Origin: Amblyornis subalaris
Taxonomy: Eukaryota > Chordata > Aves > Passeriformes > Ptilonorhynchidae
Direction: 5' to 3'
Length of the DNA stretch: 64,000 nt
Assembly: GCA_018881555.1 (NCBI GenBank)
Contig: JACAXG010000014.1
Location: forward strand, 11,775,803 to 11,839,802
The position numbers and the translations under genes are program-made. Shown here in pieces: positions 12,091 to 24,659 of the stretch. The notes beneath the pieces are model-generated. The model was not told where the DNA came from. It saw nothing but the letters and a program-made list of their open reading frames with translations, and did no database searches. Every line of letters starts with the position of its first letter. Position 1 is the first letter of the stretch.

Positions 12091-13950
12091 TCTTAACAAG
12101 CCCTTTGACCCCTGGGTGCCAGAGGTTTGTTTCCTCAGGACCAGGCATAAGGGCACAGAAGCAAGTAGGGCCTGTATTGTAGTGTAGTACACTTTGAGGG
12201 AGCCCAAAGGATGCATGAGAGGCCTTGGACTCCCCACATCAAGCCCCAGTTCTCTCACCACACACTATGAAAGCATTTGCAGCTCCAACCTTTTGATACA
12301 AACATATTCCTCCTCTTCTGTCCCTTACATTTAAGTACAAATCAATGTTTCCTGCCCTACACGTGGCATACAAGCACTGTTTTAAGGGACACACAACTAT
12401 AGAGCAGAACCTAATACCTCAAATCTGAAGTGGAAAAAGCTGCTGGTAGATTTCTAGGGATGGGTACCTGGGGAAGAAGGGGAGAGAGTTTGGCTAGAGG
12501 CAGAAGCAGCCTGTAGAGCAACCAGCAGCAGGCTGGCTGTGTGTAGCCATTTATTAATTTTATAAGAGCCACAGCCCAGGACAGAGTTGAACTCTCTGCA
12601 CGCAGGTGCATCGTGCAGCAGACTTCACAGCAAAGGCTCTGATGAAAAATTCCCAGCCCTGTCCCTGTGCCGAGCCTGCTGCTCCACTCCTGCGTTCCTG
12701 CATGGAGCCACTGATGTTTTGGAGGGGGTGGGAGCCCATCCCCTTCTGGCAACGCAGGCACCTCATGTAAATTCATTGAATAAATGCAGTCATTTCTCTC
12801 AGCTGATCCATCCCCACGTGCGCATGCTGAAGCTGTGCCAGACCCTCAATGCAGCCAACTCTCCCACAGTTCATCACTCCTGAAGGTGAAACTGTTTGTC
12901 ACCCTTATCAGCACTTCCCCCTTTCCTTTCTCTCCCTGCCTGCCTTTTCTGAATTTCCTGGCCCTTCTTTCTCACAGGAGCCTGACTCCGCACAAGTCAA
13001 AATCGAACCCCAGCAGAGCCTTGAAAGAGACCTTGGAGAGTAAAGGACATTATAAAGTTATTTTAAGCTGAGGAAAACTGCATTTCCCTTAGAGGTTGAC
13101 TTCAGTCTCTAGAGCCCTTGAATTTTTAGACTAAAATCTGTCTCCTTGATAAGGTTCCATAGTAGCTGAGACCCACAAAGAAATTTCCAAAGCACAAGCA
13201 GACATAAATAACTAGAAACAAAACTGGAGCATCATCACTAGATGCTCACATGAGCTCTGGCTTCTGCAATCAGTCCATGTGAGCCTTTAGTCATCTGAAA
13301 CAGCACAGCCCTCAGCTCTTCATGGACAAGGAAGGCTGTACTGGATCAGCTCAAGCTGATTCTTTTCCCCCCTCTATTTTGGAGTAACAAACTCCTAGTC
13401 CCAACCTGACCTGAAGAAATTACTCCAATTAAACACGAGGGTCTGATGGGCAGAGCAGCAAGCTGGAGCCCACCCTACTCACTACTGACTCCAAGCTCCG
13501 TGCAGGTCCAGCAACCCCTTATCACATCCCANAGGGCTAGACATGAACGTGAAAAAGATCTCCTTCCTGCAAGGGATGTTTGTCACCTCTGGGTGCTGCT
13601 CTGAGCAGAAGTCCCCGCACTAACCATGGACAGGCAGGGCTTTCAGTGTCTGTTTTGCCTTGTGCAATGTAACTAGTAGAAGCTGAAAACACATAGGCAA
13701 AATATACTTCAAAATTCACAGACCCTAAGTTTTTATCCAGTTGTGGAAGCTCTACTGGCTTAATATTACATCATCTTCAGTTTCATTAACTTCAGCTGCT
13801 GGGGGAGCTTTCTCAAACAAGAAAATGAGGGTTTGGTTCTCCTATATTAAGGATCTTGGAGAGTAAAGCAAGGGAGGTACNGACAGCATGCAGTGAGAGA
13901 TCTGTCAGAGAAAAAAGATGGAAGTAATCTATTTTTCTAAAGAACACACA
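12090..13950. other. Non-coding stretch, no gene recognised
   Basis: Unique sequence. A minus-strand open frame with an ATG start (12411-12776, 121 codons) has no recognisable domain and lies in C/T-biased sequence, so I treat it as chance. Nothing else stands out. Confidence 0.5.
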
Positions 13951-13959
13951 AGCAGCCAG

Positions 13960-14160
13960 CCAGCGAACCTTTTAATTTTTTAATTAGAGATGTTTTTCTG
14001 GCTTTTTTTGTATTTGGGGAGGGAGTGATAGAGATTATCAAACTCTTTTCCAGATTTAGTTATATAGCTCTAGCTCTGTATGCACTGCTAAAGAAATTAA
14101 ACATTACTTACTTTCCAGAAGTGACTGGTGATTGAGGATGCCTTAAATTGAGACTCTTNA
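13960..14160. promoter_or_regulatory. AT-rich block with homeodomain cores (weak enhancer candidate)
   Basis: TAATTA at 13981-13986 lies in a TTTTAATTTTTTAATTAG run and is followed within 60 bp by a GATTATCAAA patch. The stretch is unique and AT-rich. Only the motif content supports a regulatory reading. Confidence 0.18.
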
Positions 14161-16345
14161 TATGGCTTTTAATTGCATTCAAAAGAGTGTGCATTTATCA
14201 AATCTGTTACCTTTCAAAGCATGAACTTCATTTCTGTAAAGAGGCACTGTAGTTCCCAACCACTAGAAAATTCCTGCCCATACTTTGCCACCTTTTCATT
14301 GTACATTTTCACACACAGGGCAGCAATGACAGAAGTAACCCCATGGGGANATCTGTAATAACTTTAAAAACAGGGTGTATCAGACTGGTTCCTTAAAAAA
14401 TAGGATCTCTACATTTGGAACCTATGCAAAATTCAAACCTCAGAACAGTCGACAGTTTGGCATTACAGCTCAGATCCATTTGGTTCACTCCCTGACTTCC
14501 TCTGCTCAGACAAGCAGATTTTGCATCTGCTCAGCACATGCAACCTTACCATGCTGCCAGAGCCAGCAGCCACACGCCCCTGCCAGTGGCAAGCAGCCCA
14601 TCAGTGGCATCTCACTCCTGCACAGCTTCAGACCCAGCTGAGCTCCAAACTATGGGAGAACAGATAGCCAACAGCAAAAGTAGAGAAGTTCCTTGCTTTT
14701 TCTCTTTGCATGTCTGTCACTAGACCTTTTGGAATCAAGACTGGATCATCATTTGAAAACCCAGATCCTGAATCCAGCTAAAGGTCTGCTGGTAAATCAA
14801 AGATGAACAGCATGTTGACAGAGTAAGTACCTCCACACATCCTCCTCTGACACACCAAAAGCCAAGCCATAGTCACTTCTTAGCTTGAGAGTCCAAAAGA
14901 AGCTGCTACAGTAATTGGGTTTAACCTCCACTGCAAAGCATAGCACTGCATGTTTAAGCAAAGCTGTGTTTTGAGCTCATTAGCCTGAGAACAGCACTAC
15001 CTTTTCCACAAGTAAAGCTACTACCTGCTTAGCTCTCTGCAGTCCTCTAACCCTCTAATGTGGACAGTATCAAGTTTATCTCTCTGCATGTGGTTTCATC
15101 TGCATGCTTGGGGCTCAGATGCGATACACCTGCTTTAGCACCTGTAACTACACCATCATTTCTTAGGGTGATTTAACAGGCAGTAATTTAAGACAGCCAA
15201 TAACACTTGACCAGTGAGTCCAGGCTGCCACAGTGTAATTGTGTGCTGCAGCTCTAAAGACACTGAAGGTAGGCAGCCCATCTGCAAGGAGGAGCTGAGC
15301 CACACGCAGAGCACTACAAACTACTTCTGCTTAGAGCTGCTTNGAATGAGCCACAGCCACCTCTGCCTGGCCTCAGGCTACACTGAAGAGGTGAAGAGTC
15401 TGAGCTTGCAGCAATTCTGGGAGCTAAAGGTGTCTAAGCTCTGCCCATTGTTTTCTATCCTCCCCTATTTCACGCACTAATAAGATCAAACCGCCACCTC
15501 CAGATTTCCCTCAGCTTTAGAGAGCTTGTTACTAGACATTAGAGAAATATGTAAACCATTTTCAAACTCTCTAAAGACATGTCCCCTGAAGGGGGAAAAA
15601 TTTCCCTTGATGGTCACGTTCAGCTCCTTTAAAAAACGTAACTGCTGCTCGATCCTTTTCAGCAGTAAAGCCCTGAAGGAATTACTGGAATTTCTTAACT
15701 GAAAGCACGAAGTATCATACACAGACACAAAAAAAGGGATAGTNCATGTCAAGCATTTACAGTCTCAACAGGTAAATCAAAAAAACTGACTGCACATCAA
15801 AAGCATGGTAAAGTGACAAAACTTGATCAAGGTATCAAAGCAAGTGAAGAGGCAAGATTATTACCAGTGTGTCCTGAAACCACTACAGCAGCTTGTTCTC
15901 CTTCCCTGTCCAGTTGCCAGCCTGATGAACTTGACCCTTTAGCTGTGACTTCTTTGTAGACCTCTCTTATTGATGCAGAAATATNAACAGTAAGTGGAGC
16001 TGCACCACAGCTGCACTCATCATCAGATATTCTTCTCAGCAGCCACGGGACGATTTGTCACTTNTGCATCAACATTCATTTTGGGTCCTCAGCTCCACAA
16101 ACAGTCCAAACAGTAGTCATTCATTCAGCATTTGATCCATAAATAGACTTGGGTTGGCAAGAAACAGGTCACCAGTAAAATGTAATTCAGCAGACAGAAT
16201 CAGCATCTATCACTAGCCCCAGCAAACCAAAGTCACCCCTGGCAACTTCAAATCAATGAATGCACTAGAATCACCTGCCCAGTTCCTGATGCCACCTTGT
16301 TCATCCTGAATATGCTTCGACTCATTTTCCTGTCTCCATTGTTGA

Positions 16346-16402
16346 GACCCACCTCTAAGTCATTGACCCACCTCTAAGTCATTGACCCACCTCTAAGTCA
16401 TT
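16346..16402. repeat. Three tandem copies of a 19-bp unit
   Basis: GACCCACCTCTAAGTCATT occurs three times head to tail with no mismatch (16346-16364, 16365-16383, 16384-16402). Exact identity between copies suggests recent expansion, so the locus may vary in copy number between individuals. The unit contains no motif that I can assign. Confidence 0.95.
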
Positions 16403-17672
16403 GTCCAGATCTTAAGTACAGACAGAATAGATATTTTCTGGCACAACTCAGGTCCAACTTTGTTTCTTCTTCCAGGTTGGGTTATCTCTCACACCCCCAC
16501 AATGTCTATCCTAGACCAACTGAATATTGTAAGAGCTGCACTTTCAGTTCTGAAGTGCTGAGAGAGAGATTAGCTTTGAATTTGCTTGTGTAACTTTATA
16601 AATGCTAGAGTTGACTTAGAAAAAAANCCCAATTTTTGCAATTTTGCTCTAAATAAGATAATTTGCTCTCAGAGTTCAGGTAACATTTGCCATCACTACT
16701 TCCTATCAGTTGCATAGACAGTGTGGTAAAAAGCTGCTGGTATCATTAATAAGTATGTGCATTTTTTTATACATGTGTGTACACAAAAACATATAAAAAT
16801 GCAGAGTGTGTATATTCTAGTCCACAGTCACTGGGCAAACAGAGGTGCTGTTTGGTACTACCAGAGAAATATCTAATACCAGAGGAGAAAAGCACAGACC
16901 TGGAGCAATTCAGGGTACCATCCAACAGTACTGAAACAGCCCAGTGTACTTCTGATGCACTTCTGACATTTGACACAGACAACATCTGGAACTTCTGGCT
17001 CTCAGGAGCTCCTAAGGGAAAAAAGTGCTCCCAGCTGGCTCTTAAAAAAAAAAGGTTTTTGGTCATAAATGCATTTTAATTGAAGCTTAATTAGAAGAAG
17101 CAATCTTGATTAAATTTACTTGAGGAAAATGTTTCTCAGGTCCAGGTTGGAAATAGAGACTAGTACTCTGAACAGATGGGTCTATCCAGGTATCCAGAGC
17201 ATTTCTCTTTGTGTAAAATCAGGAGTGGGAAAGCATCTATAATACCAAAAAAAAAAAGGCAGTGGGGAAAAAAACAACATCCATTTTTAATTGCCAGTAA
17301 AATAAGCTGCAGCAATTGCTGTATGTGTGGATGCACGCAGGCAGGATCGATTTCCAAGATCTTACTTGGATTTAGCAGACAAGAGGCCAACATTTGATTC
17401 TCTGCTCACCAAACACTTAAGGAGCCAGAAAACTGCTTCTGTGAAGCATATTGTTATTACGAGGCTGCATCTCGCACGGCTGTGCTGGCCAGAGTCCCCA
17501 CTGAGAGGGCGAGTTTGGAGAACTGGCTCCTTGATCTGGCCCAGTCTTCCAACACTGCAGCAACTGGCATGAAAATCCTCCTACCAGGCTGCTACGGAGA
17601 AAGCAGAGATTTATGCTTGTCATGTCCACAAAGAAAGTGTGATGGCTCTGTGCTTAAATGTAGAACATCAAC

Positions 17673-17709
17673 AGCTATATTAAGAATATATATTAAGCTA
17701 TATTAAGAA
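17673..17709. repeat. AT-rich direct repeat, 23-bp period
   Basis: AGCTATATTAAGAA occurs at 17673-17686 and again at 17696-17709, separated by a related AT-rich spacer. This is probably a small slippage duplication. Confidence 0.7.
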
Positions 17710-17969
17710 GTATGAAGAATTTCCCAAACAGCTATTATTGTTCAGGCACTAATCTCAACCCAGAATTTTACTGGGTATTACCTCCTATTTTCTTTTTCAT
17801 TCTCACAACACCTGCAGATGATAACTGTCAGATTAACATGAAAGGTTTGGTTTAGAAGCATTTGATTTTTACTTGTGAGCAATTCCAGCATCTCTTTGTT
17901 CTATACACTAGGAAGATGCTAGTGTTTTCATGTGCCTGCTGTGTCAACAAAGACATTTGGGGACCATTA

Positions 17970-18115
17970 TAAGTGCCCTCTACAGCAGGCACCATCCCAA
18001 AGTTCAGAACATTTCATAAACACTAACTAAGCCTTAAGGCATCCACAGTGAAATATTATGACCTCCCTTTCACAGACGGACACACTGAGGTTGTGACTTG
18101 CCAGTGGACAATGTT
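17970..18115 (-). mobile_element. MIR-type SINE relic
   Basis: The plus strand carries the reverse complement of the MIR 3' half in order. It has AGTGCCCTCTACAGCAGGCA (compare the end of MIR), ACATTTCATAAACACTAACT, an AATATTATGACCTCCCTTT segment, TTCACAGACGGACACACTGA and GTGACTTGCC. These match the family pattern of oligo segments around the TTACAGATGAGGAAACTGAG box. The element lies on the minus strand. It is diverged and partial, as expected for a SINE older than the bird-mammal split. Confidence 0.72.
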
Positions 18116-19247
18116 ATTTCTATTTCTGCTTCTGGTTCCAGTTTACAGAGCATCCTGGCACAGGTCCCTGCACCAAGCACCTCCCTGGTATGGGCAGCAC
18201 TTCTGCACACGCTTCCAAAAACTTGCACCAGGCCTGCTCCAGCATTTAACAAAGACACAGGACTCGGCACATCAGGAAAGGAGCACAGCTTTGGCAGCTC
18301 CTGCAATGACTCTTTTGAGAGGCTGACAACCTTCAGGGCTTCTACTGGAAGCCTGGAGTCCAGGCCTGCAACTGTGCTTCAAAGAGGAAAGTAAAAATTA
18401 CAGCCCATAGGGAATGCATGCATATCTATGCAGAAATGCAGCAGAATGAACTCTCTTGAATTAGTTTTTAAGCCTTTTTTAAAAACACTTCTCCCCACTT
18501 TTCCCCATGTTAACCAGTCCAGCAACACTGCTAGCACCAAGTTAGAGCTATGAGACACATTTATCAGCAACCATTCTTCCAATAACTAAGTGAAAGGCTG
18601 TATGGAACCATGCTGTTAGCAAAGAGAAGCACTTACCCCATCTCAAAGCTTATTTTATGCTCATGAGCTTATACCCAGATTTCCTTCTCTGCTACAAGCA
18701 AGCTGTTTAAAGGGTTTCTAACATAAAATGGAAAACGGCTTTTTTTGAAGTATTAAAGTCACAACAGAATGCTCCACACACCCAGCATGTCAAGCCAACA
18801 CACACAGAGCAAGACAACATTAATGCAGTATCTTCTTAGGCAGCTTCATAACACCTTCCTGCCTCAGGAGAGCCTTCATTCACTCCTGGTTTTCCCCCTC
18901 CTGCCTGGCATATCTTTTATAAGCCCCCCAAGCATTATCTCAGCACTGCTGCTTCATTCTGGTGGGCCAGGGTGCTGCTGGAGGTGTTCAAGGGTTTTAG
19001 CATCCCCAGAGGTGTGCACAACTAACCTGTAGCTTGCAGCCTTCCTTTTCCCAGGCAGACAGATGTTGAGTTCAGCTGAAGCTATTAGGGAAGACAAACC
19101 AGGTTTCCATGGTTATGGGAGCCTGAGCTACTCATCTCAGGGAAAAATGCAATGCACGAACCACTGTTAGGAAGCAGCAGAAACAAGGCCAGACTTACGG
19201 GCAGCTGTGTAGAACAGCTCCTTGATGTTTTACATGCAGGCATCAGG

Positions 19248-19264
19248 AAAAAAAAAAAAAAAAA
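19248..19264 (+). repeat. A17 homopolymer followed by A-rich tail
   Basis: Seventeen consecutive A residues are followed by GAAAAACAAACAAAAACC. This could be the tail of a degraded retroposed copy or a simple A-rich repeat. I see no recognisable gene or SINE body directly before it. Confidence 0.9.
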
Positions 19265-20598
19265 GAAAAACAAACAAAAACCAACTTTCTTGACAGCCTG
19301 GAGATCTGCAGGCTTAGCAACAGTGTCTTATGCATGTTCCATTGCACTTGTGCTGTGATAGTATCTGCAGTACAGATGGGCAGGGCTGTGTTTCTGGCCC
19401 TTGCTCACCTGGGAGAGCCTTACTACCCTATAAAGGGGTTCATGCTGCAGGATGAGGTATATATTTNTTACCAGTGAAAGTAAGCTGTCAATAGATGTGA
19501 GCTGCTGGTCTCACAGGCGAGATGAAGCAGGTGCAGGCTGCTCTCCAGGGCACGAATAAAGAGCTTGCGCATGAAAACCCTGTGAAGGCGAAATCTGCAG
19601 GTGTGAATTTGCAAATCTGTCCCATTAAATTAGAAGGTTTGGGCTCAGTGTGCTGCAAAAATACACGCAGAAAGCCACAGACCTCTCCCTCCCCTTCTCT
19701 AAGCAAAGCATAACACTCTTTCCTTCATGCTGTCCCAAAAGTAAAACGGTTTACGATCAAAAGCCCGTCTGCTTCAAACTGAAACACTGATGAGGCTGAG
19801 GATGCTGATACAATGTGCAAGTGACAACTGCAGAGCCCCAGCACATTTCTGAGGCAGTGACTCTCCAGGGCAGGGAACATCACATTCTCAATCCCATTTA
19901 TGGTGCTAGAATAGCATCACAGCTATGTTAATTCCCAGGCAATGAAATTACTCTTTCAGAGCAGAATAAAATAGATTTCAGGGTTATTTTGGGAGTTCAG
20001 NCTAGGGAATCAGTTGATCACCTTTCCCCATCCCCCTGATATTTCTCTCTACAGCTCTGTGGTGACCGCCTGTCCTGACATCAGAGCAGCCCAGGCTTAG
20101 CAACACCTATGCCTGGAATCAACCTCCTCTAAACAACGCCTTGGAAACCTGTGAATCCTGTGCTGCCAAAGCCTGTCTGAGCAGCAGCCACCCAAAACTG
20201 AAGCCCATGACATCCTGTCAGGGCAGGTACCATGTGCTCCACCAGCAATNGGCACTGCCCACACACACTCCCAGCTTGTTTCATTCCCCCAAGCCACCTC
20301 TCCATTGTATAGCACAGGGGTACCAGAGCTAATGAATGCTGGAACAAAGACACTTATCCAATGTGGAATCGGATCAAGATAAGCCAATTACTTTTCCACA
20401 GTGTTTGACCCTGATCTGCAATTAGCAAATCAATTAAAATATTATTTTCCCTTCTTCTGAAGAGAACCAAGCTGGCACCATCAATAATGCTGTACCCTAG
20501 TCTCTAGGACTTTCCAGAAGAGCACAAAAGGTTTGAGGAGAAGAAACTCTGAAGCATCCAAGAACGAGGGCATTTTTCTCCTATTTTCTCCTGGTATT

Positions 20599-20624
20599 TC
20601 AATACCAGCTTTGGCTGGTATTGA
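20599..20624. repeat. Perfect 11-bp hairpin
   Basis: TCAATACCAGC (20599-20609) and GCTGGTATTGA (20614-20624) are exact reverse complements around a TTTG loop. A third related segment, CTGGTATTTC, sits immediately before the left arm, so the same word appears three times in alternating orientation. This suggests local template switching rather than chance. Function unknown. Confidence 0.8.
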
Positions 20625-20984
20625 CCACTCAGGGATGACTTCACTTTCTAAAGACTCACCTGTGGGACACTAATTTGTTTGACAAATGAGACTCTGTGGG
20701 GTGCAAAAGCATAAACACACATACAATGCCAAGACAGTGCTTAGATCCGCATTAGAACTTCTCCAAAGTGCCTGGCTGGAAAATAGGCTCTCANAGATCC
20801 ATATTCTGTAGGACAAACAATGATTTTGTAATTTCTTTGACTGCACCACACTGCACATAGCAGCAGACCTAAGCAGGCTCACCATAACCACACAAAAGAA
20901 TTGCCAGAGCTCAGCACCTGCCCATCAGGGTGTCTCAGGAAAATTGCTTGCTGAGGCAGACATTTGAGACTCTACTTAAAATAT

Positions 20985-21340
20985 ATTTGCCTTAGCAAGG
21001 GTTATTCCCGAACAATTAGCGCCACTCTCCTCAAGGCTGTACATTATTCATTTAGCTTCTCTGAAGCACCCGAGAAGGATCCAAGATGTACAAGTCTTAT
21101 GGGCAATTCAGTCTCAGGGTAGGGATTTGATGCTGTTCTCTCTCCAGTAAAACTCTGCTGGCCAAAGGCATCTGAGAGTGACTCGTGAGCTGCTCCAGCT
21201 GCACAGCATCAAGTACATGGGGTGTTTTAATTTGTCCAGTCTGCCATTAACTGCAATGACTTGTGTGCCATTAAGTCTCATCTGCTTGAGCTTCTCACTC
21301 TAAATCCCGGCAATAAAATTGCAGTAATTCCTGCTCATTG
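20985..21340. promoter_or_regulatory. Candidate conserved non-coding block
   Basis: Unique sequence combines GGGTTATTCCCGAACAATTA (CAATTA at 21013-21018), a TTATTCATTTAGC patch and a run with GTTTTAATTTG and CCATTAACTG around 21225-21250. The motif mixture resembles developmental enhancers. This rests only on composition and motifs and has not been compared with any other genome. Confidence 0.22.
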
Positions 21341-21349
21341 CAACCAGTC

Positions 21350-24300
21350 TTGACCCCTCCTCTCTGCATTCAAACCAAGTGCATTTTAACAGCAGCTCAT
21401 GGGAATGCCTTGGGACACTCAGGTGCATCTGCTGTGGTTTCTTTCCTTCTCCTAGGCAGAGATAGGGAAAGAAANCCACACACATACAAAGCACTGCTTT
21501 TCTGTGAGGGGCTGCAGGTTCTCATAAAAAGGAAATGTCCCTTCTCCTACTGGTTACAACCCTCAGCTCAGCTTGGTTTTGGTCAGTGACTTCCAGATCC
21601 CTCTCAAACATCCATCTGAAGGGCTCTGGCTCTCCCCACATCTTGATAAAGCTAGAATTGGGAAGAAACTGTCTTGGACTGGACAGATAAGGATACCAAA
21701 TGTCTGTGTCCCCATCCCACTGGGCATCTCTGCTACTGGCTTGGCAAGCAGGATGGCCTACAAATGAGTGAAGGTTTGNGTTGTCATGCCTGTTTCCTCC
21801 AATGATTATACAGAGACTGAAAGGAAATAAACTCTAGATCAGATACTTCTCAATATAATCCTTCTGTATAATATGCTAATAAGTAGTAGTTCGAAATAAA
21901 TCAATAAACCCAAGTAACCAACAGAGGAAGCAATTTCTCAATGACAGAAACATCCATTAATGTCCTGTTGGTTGAGCTTCAGAAAAGGCCTGGCAAATCT
22001 ATAAATAGCTATGTGTAGTGTTTCNTATTCAAAACTAAGCACAAGGTTGAAGTGCAGAGGCAAACTAGTCTGTAATGCTGGTGCCCAGTGACTTAGAGTG
22101 CTGGCACCCTCTTTTCTGCCATTCACATAGGACCAGGTATTAAATCAGTCTCTACACGGTTAAACAGCTTTCCAGAAGTAGTGCTGGCACAGGGCAAGGC
22201 AGCAGTGGAAGCAGGATGCTGCTGTCCCACAGCACATATCACAGAGCTGACACTTTTGATAGCTCTTCTCCCACAGCTCTGTGCAGCAGCCAGGGTTTGT
22301 CCCACCAGGACTGCAGATCTGGGAGGAGGCAAGCGCTCCCAGCATAGCCCTACACCCACCTCTCACCCAACCAAGAGCAAAACGACTCCAAAAACCAGCC
22401 AGCATCCCACCCTCCACCTGCACACCCCAGCCTTTGCTGGAGGGGCTCCCAGCCTGGTATCCCACACGCAATGGGGCACTGCCACAGCACCATGAACCTC
22501 CAGGGCAGCTCAGTACAGACCACTGTTCCATGAGACTCTGGGCTAGGAAAAGCCCAGGAAAAAAGTGAGATTGTACCAGCTGGATGACTGGTTCTGCAGA
22601 CTCAAGTAGCTCGGTTTGCAACCCAGGATAAACTTGCTTTACAGCTGTCCCTGTGGAGCAGGGACCACTACCCACACTCAGACTGGAGCACAATCCTTTG
22701 GTTTTAAGATACCATCACAAAGAAAGCTCCAGGGCTTAAACTAATACTCCATGGTCCTGCCAACCTACAGTTCATGCAGTGAATATACTCCAATAACATT
22801 CTCATGTCTACCCTGAGCTTCTGATTGGCTTCTAGGTGGAATTTAACACAAACGGGGTTTTTTTTGGACTTATGCAAGAAGCAGCCTGTCACCCAGGTGA
22901 AACCCCTGAAGATAACTAGCCAGCAGCACAGATTTACACAAATTTAAGAAATCATTTTTTCTGACATACACTGCTTTTCAAATAAAGCACACAGTATAAA
23001 ACAGTTCTTATCTTNAGCCTTTTCCTTCAAGTTCTGAGAAGTGTATTTCTATTTGTTTGTTGCTTTTCTGTATTATCTGAGCAGAGATTAGACAGCAGCT
23101 GATGTTGTGAACACTGTGCATAGATCTTTCAGGAATATCAGTCTTCCATACAGAGCAATCAACAATGAGACACTGAACCACTGAGAGTGAACAGTTTCAA
23201 TTTAGAGTAAAAGCAAAAACTAAATCTGCCCAGATATATCTGTTANTTTCTAAATTAAGTCTAGGCTTTCTAATAAATTACACTTCATAAAAACTGGGGG
23301 ACCAAGAAAGTTGCATTATCTTTTCACAAAGCATATCCTTATTTGTAGGCTACAGAAATAAACACTATAATTTGATTCCTCTTTTTCCATAACAGGGAGC
23401 AGTATCACCTACATATAGATACTTCTGCATGCTTCCATTTCTACTAATTTCTTGGGATCTGAGGTCCTGCCTACTGAAAGGCACATCCTAAGGAATGTGT
23501 GTACTCACCTCTAAATCTCTGAGCAGTTCACACCCATCTCTGGGAAAAAAAAACACCTTTAAATCTGCATTATGTAACCATTTCCCTGGACTCCCTGATT
23601 TTCCAGCAGGTAACTTGTTTTTGAAGTTGCAATTCGAAGACTGACTTTGAAGGATGGGCTGTGCCTCCGAAAGCACAACCTCCATGCTTGCCACTCCGAG
23701 CAAAGGCATCACTCTCTCCTCAGAGCAGTCCTCTTCTGAGTCAGTGTTACTCCTTCAGGGAGCCTGATGCTTGGAAGCAGTCAAAACCTTTGCAGGTACC
23801 AAACTCCAGTTTATAAGGACAACAATACTCCTACAGGAATGCAGCTGGAGGAAGAAAGCTAGGTCTCTAGGGTGTTCACTTTCTCTTAACTCCACAAAAA
23901 TCTTCATTTAAGACTAAAAAACACATCCTCCAATCTCTCTCTACATACAAGGATACATTTACTTATNTGGTCAATAGCAGAAAACATCACATTTCCTCAA
24001 TGCCCCTAAACCCCAGGACTTATACCTGCTAAAAGCAGGCATAAATACTGTGCTGACTTACTGCTGTTCTATTTCTTTATGCCAAGGGAGGGCAATAATA
24101 TCCTTACTCAGAGAAATCATGTGCTTATGAACCAAGTCCACAGATGCTTCCTCAATAATTTATTACCACTATTGAGAATTGTTTTTTGGATTTCTACCCC
24201 CACCTCAACCCTCCAACCACGCAAGAACAACTCTGCATTTTCCAACAATGAGACAGTCTCATCAAAGTAACTGCAGTGAAGTATCATACAGGACCAAATA

Positions 24301-24560
24301 AGAGTGTTCTGCCATCTTCAACCAACCCAAAAATAGTTGAAGAATATTTTTAATAACTTCAGCTGCCTTTCCCCACTAACACATTCCTTCAAACTTGTGG
24401 TTCACACCCCCATTCTCTTATTAAGGGGAAGTCCCTGGGGAACTACATCTTTCACATTGCAATAAGGAGTCTCCCTGTCGTTCATTAAAGGCATGAATTT
24501 TCTGATGTTCTAGCTCAGAGTATCATGGAAAAAGTGTTTTATTCCTAATTGTGCTAGAAT
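21350..24560. other. Non-coding stretch, no gene recognised
   Basis: Unique sequence. The longest frame (minus strand 22160-22693, 177 codons) opens on TTG and has no recognisable domain. A possible 31-base microexon on the minus strand at 23509-23539 is discussed as an observation only. No repeat family is recognised. Confidence 0.5.
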
Positions 24561-24569
24561 GAGAGTTTT

Positions 24570-24655
24570 CCTTGCACTTTCAGGGATGACCTTGAGCAAC
24601 TTGCTTCTACTCTGTGCCTCATTTTCCTTTGTAACACTGATAAAAAGCTCTTGGC
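24570..24655 (+). mobile_element. MIR-type SINE relic
   Basis: The plus strand reads GACCTTGAGCAACTTGCTTC, then TCTGTGCCTCATTTTCCTTT, then GTAACACTGATAAAAA. This is the order and spacing of the central MIR segment (tgaccttgggcaagt, ctctgtgcctcagtttcct, ctgtaaaatgggga). It is diverged and lacks clear ends. It is in sense orientation. Confidence 0.65.
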
Positions 24656-24659
24656 TTCC

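Larger units (their letters stand above)
14170..17960. other. Non-coding stretch, no gene recognised
   Basis: Unique sequence with one 19-bp triplicate repeat (listed) and a short AT-rich direct repeat near 17.68 kb (listed). No open frame resembles a known protein, and I see no named repeat family. Confidence 0.5.
18120..20980. other. Non-coding stretch, no gene recognised
   Basis: Unique sequence with a 17-base A-run and one perfect hairpin (both listed). On the minus strand a donor-like CAG/GTGAGC lies near 19403-19410, but the implied exon would be only 36 bases and I do not call it. Confidence 0.5.

Noticed and set aside
19420..19440. CTATAAAGGG as a TATA box
   Set aside because: It is an isolated TATA-like word with no CpG island, initiator or downstream exon. 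It is expected by chance.
19409..19444. 36-base candidate microexon on the minus strand between CCTGCAG and CAG/GTGAGC
   Set aside because: The acceptor tract is weak and the donor alone is common by chance. Nothing else supports an exon.
22160..22693. Minus-strand 177-codon Cys/Ser/Leu-rich frame
   Set aside because: It opens on TTG and has no recognisable domain. Competing frames on the other strand are equally long-lived, which suggests locally low stop density.
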